Under the pieces are notes generated by a model. It saw only the letters and a list, made by a program, of their open reading frames with translations, was not told the origin of the DNA and did not search any database. From the NCBI RefSeq assembly GCF_032362555.1, contig NC_083525.1:4077501-4141500 (forward strand): a DNA stretch of 64,000 bases, given 5' to 3'. Each line of letters opens with the position of its first letter. Position 1 is the stretch's first letter. This document shows, piece after piece, positions 47,301 to 57,153 of this stretch. The translations under genes and the position numbers were made by a program. This DNA is from Amyelois transitella. Its lineage: Eukaryota > Arthropoda > Insecta > Lepidoptera > Pyralidae.

Positions 47301-49349
47301 ACAACACAATCTCGGCGATGCTCTTCAACTTAAACTCCGTGCAGCCACTGTCGCAGCCCTCTTCGACTATAACCCTAAAGTGTCCGACGCCATGAAGCCA
47401 GAATACTGGTCTAAGCTTGTAGAAAATGTAGACCATATGGTCACATTACTCTTAAGCCATGAAGATATGGTGTTGAGTGAACAAATCACCGAAGAAAATG
47501 AACAGCTTGTTACCCCACCGTATCGCGTTCGAGGATGTTTACTGACAGCCTTAGAACGGCTTGATGATGAGTTTACAAAGCTTTTGAAAGAGTGTGATCC
47601 TCACTCTAATGAATATGTAGAGAGACTTAAGGACGAAGTCAGAGTCTCAGCGCTCATTGATCGCGTGTGCCAAGTCGTTGAACGTGATGGCACCCCACAA
47701 GAAATATGTCGCGCGTATCTGCGTAAGATTGACCACTTGTATTATAAGTTTGATCCGAGGGCAGTAAAGAAAGATTTACCTCCTGGTGAGGAAACCACTA
47801 TCAAGAAAATGGAGCGTTTATGTAAATACATTTACGCTCACGATGAGTCGGACCGTCTGAGGACTCGCGCCATTTTATCCCATATTTACCATCACGCGTT
47901 ACACGACAATTGGTTCCAAGCTCGCGACCTACTGCTTATGTCCCATCTCCAAGAAACTGTGCAACATTCCGATCCGAGCACACAAATTTTGTATAATCGT
48001 ACTATGGCAAACTTAGGTCTCTGTGCGTTCCGCCGCGGCAACGTGAAAGAAGCGCACGGTTGTCTAGCTGAGCTAATGATGACTGGAAAACCTAAAGAGC
48101 TCCTCGCTCAAGGATTGTTGCCACAGCGTCAGCACGAGCGCTCTAAGGAACAAGAGAAGATCGAGAAGCAGCGTCAAATGCCGTTCCATATGCATATTAA
48201 CTTGGAGTTGCTTGAATGCGTATACTTGGTGTCTGCCATGTTGATAGAGATTCCTTATATGGCGGCGCACGAGTTTGACGCTCGCAGGCGTATGATCAGT
48301 AAGACGTTCTACCAGAACCTGCGTGCGAGTGAACGACAAGCTTTGGTTGGACCGCCAGAGTCGATGCGTGAGCACGCTGTCGCAGCCGCTAGGGCGATGC
48401 GGCGCGGTGATTGGCGAGCCTGCCTCAATTATATTGTCAATGAAAAGATGAATGCAAAGGTGAGTTTGCAACAATGCAGTTGCAAAAGTTCTTGACTTTA
48501 TTGCACTTGAGTATAGCAGACAATTGAATTAGTGGGTTACAACAAGGGAACAGTTATCTTATCAAGAACTAATATTGCAGGTGTGGGACCTAATGGTGGG
48601 CGCCGACAACGTCCGCGCGATGCTTGGCCGCCTCATCCGTGAGGAGTCTGTACGCACGTACCTCTTTACGTACGCGCACGTGTACGCGTCGCTTTCCCTC
48701 CGGTCCCTGGCGGACATGTTCGAACTGCCGCGCCAACGCGTGCACTCTCTCGTCTCCAAGATGATCATCAATGAAGAACTGCTGGCGTCTCTGGACGACC
48801 CCAGTGAGTGTGCTATTCTGCACCGCTCTGAGCCGACGAGGATGCAAGCGCTTGCCTTGCAGCTGGCTGATAAGGTATTATTGCATTTATAAATGTCAAA
48901 TCTTCATAGAGAAGAATATAAGCTTGAATATGACATCTAAATTTACTTATGGGATTACTCCTATTATCGTGTTACAGATAACGCATCATCTTAGTCAAAT
49001 TACCCCTAGGCCATAAAAACTTCTGGGTGGCTTTCATTGTTCATTAATAATTAGTCAACTTTTTTTTTGTACAAATTGTTCTTTCTTCTTCAATATTCAC
49101 TTTCATTATTGCTAGAAAAAAATACAGTTAAAATATAAACAACGTGAAAAACTACACATTAATTTCTTTGTTCAGGTCGGCAACGTAGTGGACTCCAACG
49201 AGCGGATTTTCGAGAAGCAAGGCTCTTTCTTCCAGCGCGGGGGGGCCGGCCGCGGAGAGGGTAGGCAGCGGGGCGAGAGACCCCGCGAGGGATGGAACCG
49301 ACGCACCAGAAATCGCAGGCGTGACGACGAACGCTCCCACGACGATTAG
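44375..49349 (+). CDS. eIF3c: Eukaryotic translation initiation factor 3 subunit C
   Basis: Six exons, 44375-44467, 45988-46405, 46715-47097, 47176-48459, 48581-48874 and 49176-49349, all in phase, 881 residues. The protein starts [15 protein letters not shown], followed by [20 protein letters not shown], a pattern typical of eIF3c. Residues 170-300 are an acidic and then basic low-complexity segment. The long exon 4 carries the alpha-helical core. A PCI domain lies at about residues 650-820 across exons 4 and 5 (near [12 protein letters not shown] and [16 protein letters not shown]). The tail is rich in Arg and Gly. eIF3c is a scaffold subunit of the eIF3 octamer that binds the 40S ribosome and eIF1/eIF5 in the cytoplasm. 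A frame running 45958-47151 crosses intron 2 by chance and should not be taken as the coding sequence. Confidence 0.96.
44500..44765 (+). pseudogene. Non-LTR retrotransposon tail fragment in eIF3c intron 1
   Basis: The frame from 44508 reads [30 protein letters not shown], then STRNR followed by a stop (TGA), then [18 protein letters not shown] and [15 protein letters not shown]. Compared with the copy at 42480-42940 it lacks the segment RMNENRLTKQIYKE and has an in-frame stop. It ends in TATGTATGTATG, the same 3' end. Confidence 0.7.
44930..45180 (+). mobile_element. SINE-like repeat, family A, nearly full length, in eIF3c intron 1
   Basis: Runs from ACATACATATGATCACGTCT through TATCCCTAGCGGGGTAGACA, AGTCTTGAAAAGACTGATAG, GCTGTTTGGCTTAGTGATAG, TGCTAGCCCATCGCCTAAAA and TTTTTGCGACATCCGTGGGA to the CAGAAACCATACAGCA end. 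It is one of the best copies for deriving the family consensus. Confidence 0.75.
45300..45540 (+). repeat. Decayed dispersed repeat in eIF3c intron 1
   Basis: Contains TTCAAATCTGTTCAGTAGCT followed by ACTAACAAACAG, resembling the AAATCAGTTCAGTGGTTTAG and CATAACAGACAGACAGAG blocks of the repeat at 55420-55605. The family is unnamed here. Confidence 0.4.
46440..46510 (+). repeat. Retrotransposon 3'-end relic in eIF3c intron 2
   Basis: ACATACATAAAATCACGCCT followed by GGCACAGACTACATC and TTTCCACTTGCC. This is the inverse of the 3' end of the element at 42480-42940. It lies just inside intron 2 (46406-46714) and creates the false read-through frame. Confidence 0.5.
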
Positions 49350-49414
49350 AAAACGTCCCGTTTCTCCTCCCCTAGGTACAAATGCTGTACCTCTTATTAC
49401 AATGCCTTCGGTAA

Positions 49415-49486
49415 AGGCCTGAGCACACTAGATACCTTGATGAATGTTCTTTCATATTCATTTTAACGTTTGGTGTGCTCAGGCCT
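49415..49486. repeat. Perfect 14-bp inverted repeat in the eIF3c 3' UTR
   Basis: AGGCCTGAGCACAC (49415-49428) is the exact inverse of 49473-49486, 44 nt apart, 66 nt after the stop codon. It could be a very short MITE or a 3'-UTR hairpin. Confidence 0.8.
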
Positions 49487-49651
49487 AAAAAATGTAATAT
49501 TTGTATACAACAGTCGTGATACCTAAATATGTATATCACAGTATATATTTCATTACCTACAATGTTATTCGCCGGTCAACAGTTTATTTAGAATGCTTTA
49601 TTATTATTTTTACATCCCATTTGATAATTTGTTTGGTTTGAATAACAGTGT

Positions 49652-49657
49652 AATAAA
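49652..49657 (+). terminator. Poly(A) signal of eIF3c
   Basis: AATAAA about 300 nt after the stop codon. Confidence 0.55.
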
Positions 49658-49844
49658 ATATTTGTCACAAACATTGGGTTTTTATTTAGGTATTGGCTAA
49701 GTTTTTGCTTTTTAATAGTATAGCAATAATATATGGCTTACTCTGCCGTGTAAGATGGCTTACACGGCAGGCATATTACTACACAATTTTATGCAAATCC
49801 GATAAGTTATATCACATTATTCTGTAAATTTTATGTAATAGTTT

Positions 49845-49990
49845 ACGCCTCTTAAGGCGATGGGCTAGCAACCTGTTACTATTTAAATCTCATTTTTATC
49901 ATTAACCAAGCAGCTAAATATGGCCTTTCAATATTTTGATGACTGTTGGCTCTGTCTACCCCGCGGGGGATATAGGCGTGATTATTATGC
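49845..49990 (-). mobile_element. SINE-like repeat, family A copy
   Basis: GGCGATGGGCTAGCAACCTG, TTACTATTTAAATCTCATTT, AACCAAGCAGCTAAATATGG and CTGTCTACCCCGCGGGGGAT, between eIF3c and the UBE2L3 gene. Confidence 0.65.
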
Positions 49991-50639
49991 TATGTTAGTT
50001 TACGCTCACGACGACGCCTACGTGTAATCTCTTCTGAATAACTATCCAAACAGTAGACAAATCATAGAAAAAATTGCACACCCTTCCCCGGATTTTTTTT
50101 TAACTCGGGAGTTTTCAATATTAAAAACCATTTTAAGTGGGATTCACTTAAGTAAACGCGGAAGGGTTTTTAATGGCCAGTATCGCAAATATATTATTTT
50201 ACTACTTACACTGCACATTCTAGACTGTTTAAATACACAAACTCAAACAAGTTTGTAGAGATTGCTACCACTAACCACGCTACTACACTATCACAGATTG
50301 CTGCGACAAAACGCACAAGTTTTACTTTTGTTGAAGTCATAATGAACCTATTAAAGTATGAACAAAACGCATTTTGTCATTGACAAGTGCGGTGCGGCGA
50401 CTACTTGGATGACATGACATGACAAGAAGACAGCAATTTTGTAATGGTGGTCGTAAATGACGGTGATAAAAATTGCATTAATTCCGACTAAATCTTATTA
50501 GTTTTATACTTTATCCCAGTGTATACTAATTATGTTGTTTGTGTGGAACCTTATGTAAAGATTTGGGTTATACTGAGAAATACTAATAAGTAGTTTTATT
50601 TGGTTGTCTTTCGACAGACCTATTTTTCAATACCTTACA
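49991..50639. other. Upstream region of the UBE2L3 gene
   Basis: No exon seen. 50380-50420 is CpG-containing (GTGCGGTGCGGCGAC) and may be near the promoter. No TATA box. Confidence 0.4.
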
Positions 50640-51880
50640 ATGGCTGCAACTAGGAGACTTCAAAAGGTGCGTTTTTATGGAATTATGCATTATCTCATCA
50701 TCTTATGTATTTAAATCACTACGTGTATCATATCATATAAGCGAAATGACTGAGTTGTAATCGAAACATTTTTACCCACTGCTTGTATCAAATATCTACA
50801 TAAATGGCTATTTTATTGTGAGTTATTAGAGAAAATACACATATCAAGTGTTTGGCTGTGTGTGATAAGTAATAACAATTATTTATTTACACTTTTTTTT
50901 ATCGTGGTGGTAGGCAGGCTGGTAGATATTAAAACTAATATCTCAAAAACATTGTATGACTCATAATCAGCCAGAAAAAGAAACAAAGTCTAGAAAGTTG
51001 CTTGTTGTTATGAAAGTTTTCAGATCTGTCAATATACGTGTAATCTGCTTCGGCCATTAATCAGCTTAACAATAAAATAATATTTGGTTTTGTAGGTATT
51101 TACTAGTTTTAGAATATTAAGCTACATAGTAGGTGTTTATAAAAAAATTTTGTTTCAGGAGCTGAATGACATCAGACAATCAGGAATGAAGTCCTTTAGG
51201 GACATCCAAGTTGATGAGTCAAATATTCTCACATGGCAAGGATTGATTGTCCCAGTGTGTATCTTTTAACTAAAAACTTTTTTAATCAGTTATTACTCAG
51301 TTTAGTAGTTGTTAATATTAAATTATTATTGCCAAATATATTATAACTAATTTTATAATTTACAGGACAACCCACCTTATAACAAAGGTGCCTTCCGTAT
51401 TGAAATAAACTTTCCAGCTGAATATCCCTTCAAACCGCCCAAAATTAGTTTCAAAACAAAGATCTACCATCCTAACATTGATGAAAAGGGACAAGTCTGC
51501 TTACCAATCATTAGTGCTGAAAATTGGAAACCTGCAACCAAGACTGATCAAGGTACTTATAACTAAATTATGGTTTTAGGATAGTATGGTGTCAGCCATT
51601 ATTAAAAAAAAAATTACAACACTAATGAGCAGACCCTTGAAAGCTTAAGATGCAATAAGTAACACTTAAATAGACTAGAAAAAAGTTTTTGTTTTTTTTT
51701 ATAAGATCTTTTTATTTCTTTTCAGTAATCCAAGCGTTAGTAGCACTTGTCAATGATCCGGAACCAGAGCATCCATTGCGGGCAGAACTTGCTGAAGAAT
51801 TTTTGAAGGACAGGAAGAAGTTCACAAAGAATGCAGAGGAGTTCACCAAAAAGAACAGTGAAAAACGGCCCACTGATTAA
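50640..51880 (+). CDS. UBE2L3: Ubiquitin-conjugating enzyme E2 L3 (UbcH7/Ubc10)
   Basis: Four exons, 50640-50666, 51159-51254, 51366-51552 and 51726-51880, in phase, encoding 154 residues, exactly the length of human UBE2L3. It begins MAATRRLQK. The E2 fold marks are YPFKPPK and [13 protein letters not shown], with the ubiquitin-accepting cysteine at position 86 as in UBE2L3, and [20 protein letters not shown]. Members of this family lack intrinsic reactivity with lysine and serve HECT and RBR E3 ligases such as parkin and HOIP/Ariadne, passing ubiquitin as a thioester. The Drosophila counterpart is Ubc10. The protein is cytosolic and nuclear. It converges on HDAC8; its likely poly(A) signal (AATAAA, 52911) falls inside the last HDAC8 exon, so the transcripts may overlap. 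Confidence 0.96.
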
Positions 51881-52904
51881 ATATATTTTATTAGACTTTT
51901 AGTAATTAAAATGGATTTGCAACAATTAATTATTCCATGTGAAAATTTGCACTTGAAAAGCCCCACTTGACATAATTTTCTACTTAAATCGCATTTACAT
52001 TCCTCCAATGTTTTTCACCTTGGTTCAAATTAAAATGCATTTATGTGATTTTAGTAGCTCTTGCTAACAATCAGTAGGTATTTTCTTTTGAACCAGAATT
52101 ATCAAAACATACTATTATTTTAATTCTATTAGGTTGGTCTAGTCCGTGTTGCCATGAATGTAAAGTGAATTTGGTGTAAATCCATTTTATATTACCACTG
52201 CTCTGATTTAAAATATTGCTTTGTCAATCACCATACTGCTTGCGCGATTACAATGAGCACGAAATTAGTGAATAGATAGTTATTGGCATACAGAAAATGC
52301 TTGAATTTTAAAACATGTTTTGTCTTATTGGGTACATTATTCAATTAGGATATGGCAAGTTTACTTTAAAAACTATACCTATCATAATATTAACTTCAGT
52401 ATTTCAATGTTAAATAACTAGTTGAGTGGGTAAAATTAGATAACATACTCATATGTATTTGTTTCATATTGTCTTCTCCAGCTAGCCTTTCTTTCATAGG
52501 AATATGACCATATTTACCCCATGTTTATAGTTGATTGAAGTGAATTGAACGGAATGCAGTAAGATTAGGCCTATAAATTTTTGGGAGCCATGCAAAGAGA
52601 AGTGCTCAATTTTTAACAAATCATGGAGCTATTTTTGAACAAATTATGCACTGAATGGTGATTGGTTAACCCTGAGATGGATTGTATCCTGTGTTAGATA
52701 TCAAAGTATTTTTTAATTTTCTCTTTGTAAGTCAATGTGTTACTTGGTAACTGTGTACTGAGCAGTTCAGTGAGAGAACTTAAATATATATTTTTTTTGA
52801 ATTGACATTTGTTTCTATCTTTCTAAATTGAGTCTGTTTTAGTAAAAGGTAGTACTTAAACTGCATTGTGTTATGTATAAACTAATTTATTAATGTGTAT
52901 GCTA
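51881..52904 (+). other. UBE2L3 3' UTR and the gap before HDAC8
   Basis: AT-rich with no coding frame. TTTATT at 52886-52891 is an AATAAA on the - strand, only 14 nt beyond the HDAC8 stop codon. No + strand AATAAA is seen until 52911, which suggests a 3' UTR of about 1 kb for UBE2L3 overlapping the HDAC8 end. Confidence 0.5.
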
Positions 52905-55900
52905 TTAGTCAATAAAATCGTATACATCTGTAGAAGTAACATTATCATTATTATGATTTTCTTTAGGTACTGCAATTTCATTTTCTATTATAGCCACATT
53001 ATCAATATTTTCTGGTACATCACTTTTACAAGCAATATTATTTTCTTGCATTATTGTTTCTTTGCTACTGTTTGTATAAATCTTCTTTCTTTTAACTACT
53101 GGTCCCTCGCAAACTTTTCTTATCAAATATTTATTTATATTATCTGTAAATAGAAATAATCAACATTAGTATTTCATTAATTGAGTGCAATTATGCAATC
53201 CATGTGCATGTTTTTTAACTGTACCTTTAATATTTTTTATACAATCATCCAAATAATCCTTTTTGTTGTTATCTTTGATCATATTAGGTTCAATATGCAG
53301 CATGTAGCCTGGACCATATTTTGGCCAATACTTGTGTTCTGGTATTTCTTCATCCAGAGTTATCCCTAGTACTAGAGCTGTTATGGTTGTCCAGAGCCGA
53401 GCAGTATTAGAATGATTATAGCCACCTTCAATATAATAAAAAATATTAATATTATAAAATTAATAGTGAAATCGAACCACACTCCAGACTCTTATTTAGG
53501 TTTATTTACATTTATCTGTCACTAATAAAGATCTGCATAACATTGTTGAGCATTCAGCTGAATGATTTAGTCTTCGCGAGACTGTAGGCTGTTTACATTT
53601 TAATTGAATTTTCACACACGTTAATTTATGTATATTATATACACACGTTATAATATAGTTAAATAATAAGCGCAATAAAACGGATTAGCAAATTTCCATA
53701 TATTTCAAAAGACAATTGTACTTTTGATGACTATGTGGGGGCTGTTTCCATATATGTAATGGCATGTGTATATGCAATGTCATGCCATTATATGGATCAT
53801 AATTATCATCTAGCAATCATTACCAAAAGTACAGCCATCGATTAAGTTATAGAATGTTAAACAGAAAAGTTTTACCTCCACCTAAAAGCACAGTAGGTTT
53901 TCTTTTATCTAGCACCATCTTTACACAGGAACAATATCCCTTAGACGTCAAAGAGGCGCCACCGTGTGGGTCTCCCGCTAATGCGTCGGCACCGCACTGC
54001 AGTACTATAGCGTCTGGGACGAAATATTCACATACTTCGTTGAAAATCCTATAAATAAATGAATAATAAGATAACTTTAGAATGGGACCTCTCCATATCT
54101 TTCCCACGGATGTCGTAAAAGGCGACTAAGGAAAAGGCTAATAAACTCGGGATTCTTGTAGGCGATGGGCTAGCAACCTGTCACTATTTGAATGACAATT
54201 CGATCATTAAGCCTAGCATCTAGCTGAATGTTGCCTTTAAGACTTGGTCTACACCGCAAGAGATATAGACGTGATTATATAAATGTATATGAGTAGATTT
54301 TAGTTCATGGTCATCTAGGAAAATATGACTATTTTTAGGTAAAGGACCAACACCCTGTTATCACATGTTTACTCTATACACATGATCGAAGGGTTTAGCA
54401 AAATGACTCCATAACTATAATATATAACAATTGTAAACGATCGAAATGGGATGTTACTTACGGTTCAAAGGCATATTGTATACTGTCATCAGAGTAGGCT
54501 CCGTGGAAAGGCAAATTAGCACAGTACCCTTTACCAGTGAGAGATCCAACATCGTCTATACTTCCAGTGCCAGGATAAAAGCCAGGCTCAAATTTATGGA
54601 AAGATAGGGTAAACACAGTCTTGCTCAGGTTAAATGCATCTTGAACACCATTACCTTTTAAGAAATAATCCATACTTATATAATGAATGTGCAATGTTTG
54701 TTTGTATATGTGTCAAGTCAAAACGCAGAGTCTGATCTCCCATGAAATTTTGCATAAGTGTTTACATATATCTAAGTTGCAGTATATGTGAACAGAAAAG
54801 AGCTTTGGTCTGCAGTGGGTTCTTTTTACGTGGACGGAGTTGTCAGCGAAAACTGTACAGTTTATAATGCTTTCTAATAAGAAGAATAACAAGATCAAAA
54901 TGAGTTCTGATCAAAGAATTCCATATTGATATCCAACCGAATAATACAACATACTTTAAGTTGTGGCTTGATAATATGGAAAGAGGACCTGCAGCCTGGA
55001 TAAAGTGGAAAGAGAATTGGCAAAAGTGGGTCCCCATTCCAGAAGCAAAGAGGTGCACAATCTTACAGTGTACAACTGGAATGCAAAGTTGAGATGTAGG
55101 TGTAGGTGGCTTATGATAAAAATTAAAAAAAATGATAAATTGAAAGAAAATCTCAAACATATAATAAGCAGACAAATCAGAATGATATTAAGTCTATTGG
55201 ATAAGGAACAAAGACGTGATTATTTATGTATGTACAATATTAACATATTACCATGATGGACATCCAGATCAATGTATAAAACTTTGGAAAACTTCTGCTT
55301 CAATGTGTCTATTGCTAAAACAATATCATTTACATAGCAGAACCCATCTGCTGCAAACCTGCAAGTTAATAATTATGATCAATCATTATAACATCTGCTG
55401 TTTATAAAATAAAGTATTTAATAAAGCTACTAGCTTTTTCCTGCACTTCGTCTGGTCTGGTTTTTTTATTTGTAATAAAAATCCCGTTCTTACTCAAGGT
55501 CCTCTGTATCTGTGTACCAAATTTCATCAAAATCAGTTCAGTGGTTTAGGCTTGACAGCATAACAGACAGACAGAGTTACTTTCGCATTTATAAAATTAG
55601 TAGTGATATCAATAACATCATGGAATTAAGATCTGAAACCCCAGTTTTGTTAACTATGAAATTAATGGTTAAATAACTATAATAATAATGACATGGTACC
55701 TTTGTGCATGGTGCCATCCTCCACACCAATTTATAGCAACATCAGCAATGCCCAACACCAAACATTTTGCTGCAGTTATAGATGACCCAGCCACAGTTGA
55801 TACTAACTGCAGCATATTGGACACAGGAGGGCAATCATATCCTGGACAAAAATATATAACTTTCTGATTATCAACATCCTTGCAGTTGCTCTAAGAACAC

Positions 55901-56495
55901 CTTTTCGGGAAAGACTGGGAGAAGGATTATATGATTTATAATCAGTTTATGATTCCTTTCATGCCAAGCTTTATTTATTGTACCTTAATAAACATGTCTT
56001 TAAAACATCATATTATTTCGTATTTATGATACACCACATATTAAAAATATTTCAGTTTAATCTCTGAAACAGGTGGGCTATGTAAAAGCTTTGTTTACAG
56101 GTACATATTGTTAAATCATTGAAGGTACCTATGCCAAACTCTTCATCCTGTGCATTTGTCATGTACTCTTCATCAACATCTATGAAGCACTTCAAATGAT
56201 CTAAGTATAATTCAGAATGAAACTTTCTAAGTTCATCGTAAGATGCGGGCACTGATCTTATAACTTTCATTTTACGGTGAAGACAATATGCTGTTAGTAA
56301 ATCGTGCACCATCGAAGCCTAGAAAAATAATAGACAAAAGTTTATAACTAACAACAAACAGGACATTCACACAATTAGGTAGTATTAAAAGGAAGAAAGC
56401 AGAGCAAATCTTACTCGTCCTAATACGGCAGGTAAGCGATCACATTCACTAATTAAATTTTCGTCCCATATATATGAACATCGCAAAATACTCAT
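52905..56495 (-). CDS. HDAC8: Histone deacetylase 8 (class I, zinc-dependent)
   Basis: Eight exons on the - strand, 56415-56495, 56129-56318, 55700-55841, 55252-55358, 54462-54654, 53876-54048, 53225-53425 and 52905-53143, all in phase, 441 residues. Similarity to HDAC8 runs end to end: [71 protein letters not shown] and [16 protein letters not shown]. With a constant offset of 8 from human numbering, the zinc ligands D170, H172 and D259, the dyad H134 and H135 with D168, and the catalytic Y298 are all present. The exception is N175 (AAT at 54650-54652), where HDAC8 has Asp183, the partner of His143. A 75-80-residue C-terminal extension rich in Asn, Lys and Glu follows the usual end. The protein deacetylates nuclear and other proteins, for example cohesin SMC3. 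Activity may be reduced if N175 is real. It is divergent to Set8. Confidence 0.95.
54090..54290 (-). mobile_element. SINE-like repeat, family A copy in HDAC8 intron 5
   Basis: CTTTCCCACGGATGTCGTAA, AAGGCGACTAAGGAAAAGGC, AACTCGGGATTCTTGTAGGC and GATGGGCTAGCAACCTGTCA, ending GATATAGACGTGATTATATA. It lies between HDAC8 exons 5 and 6, in the sense orientation of HDAC8. Confidence 0.7.
54655..55251 (-). other. HDAC8 intron 4
   Basis: An intron of 597 bp. Some open frames on both strands (for example 54843-55175) have no recognisable features and contradict the splice model. A block around 54820-54845 (TTTACGTGGACGGAGTTGTC) resembles the CGCGGACGAAGTCGCGGG tail of a dispersed repeat. Confidence 0.5.
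55420..55605 (+). mobile_element. Non-autonomous dispersed repeat in HDAC8 intron 3
   Basis: CTACTAGCTTTTTCCTGCAC, CCAAATTTCATCAAAATCAG, TTCAGTGGTTTAGGC, ACAGACAGACAGAGTTAC and TTTCGCATTTATAAAATTAG. I recognise this ordered set of words as a very common non-coding mobile repeat of moths; its class (Helitron-like or other) is unknown to me. Antisense to HDAC8. Confidence 0.6.
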
Positions 56496-57153
56496 TGTAT
56501 CAAAATTAAACTTGTAAAGTAGTTATGTTCATACAACATTAATTCAAGTCAAGAACTCTTTTTATAATTTTCTTCCCGCCAACTTGTTTTGTAATTAAAA
56601 TATGCATGTCACTTTGAACTCTTTACTTCAAATGACATTGATATTTGTTTGCACCTGCGTGAGCCCTCTGTTCAATTCAAATAATTGTGCCTATATTTTA
56701 AACCTAATATAAAAAAAAAAGTTTTGTCGATGATACTTTCAAATTATATTTTAAATTCATTGGTTGACGTTTTGATCAACTAGCCAATAGGAGAAATGTT
56801 AGAAAAGAAAAACAAGCGTCCATTTTCTACAGAAGTCATCATTCAATCAATCGTGACATTTTCTATAAATTATGAAGATATTAGCTCAAATTAATTTGTA
56901 AATGCTAAATGTAGCAGTGAGTGAATTTAACGGCATCTAATTAAATACTACTTATTCTCAAAGTATGATTAGTTCCTGACACTGATGTTGTGTATCACAT
57001 GATAAATTCCCTGAAATCCTAATATGACAAGGTCTATTACAAAACATAGGTAATTCGAGCCTGGCCAGTCAAGCTTGTTTTGTTTGTATCAGGTTAGACA
57101 GCTTGAATGGTGTTCCATGGTCTTAATTCAGTGATCAACAAGTTCAAGTTGCA
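56496..57153. promoter_or_regulatory. Shared divergent upstream region of HDAC8 and Set8
   Basis: The two start codons lie 658 bp apart and point away from each other. No TATA box was recognised on either side, which fits a dispersed housekeeping promoter. GACATTGATATTTGTTTGC and GTTGACGTTTTGATC are CpG-poor. Both genes encode chromatin modifiers, so common control is plausible but not shown. Confidence 0.45.

Noticed and set aside
53181-53369. 62-codon + frame with hydrophobic residues
   Set aside because: Antisense shadow of HDAC8 exon 7 and the intron beside it.
54843-55175. 110-codon frame on the - strand within HDAC8 intron 4
   Set aside because: It conflicts with the well-supported exon 4/5 splice model and has no domain.
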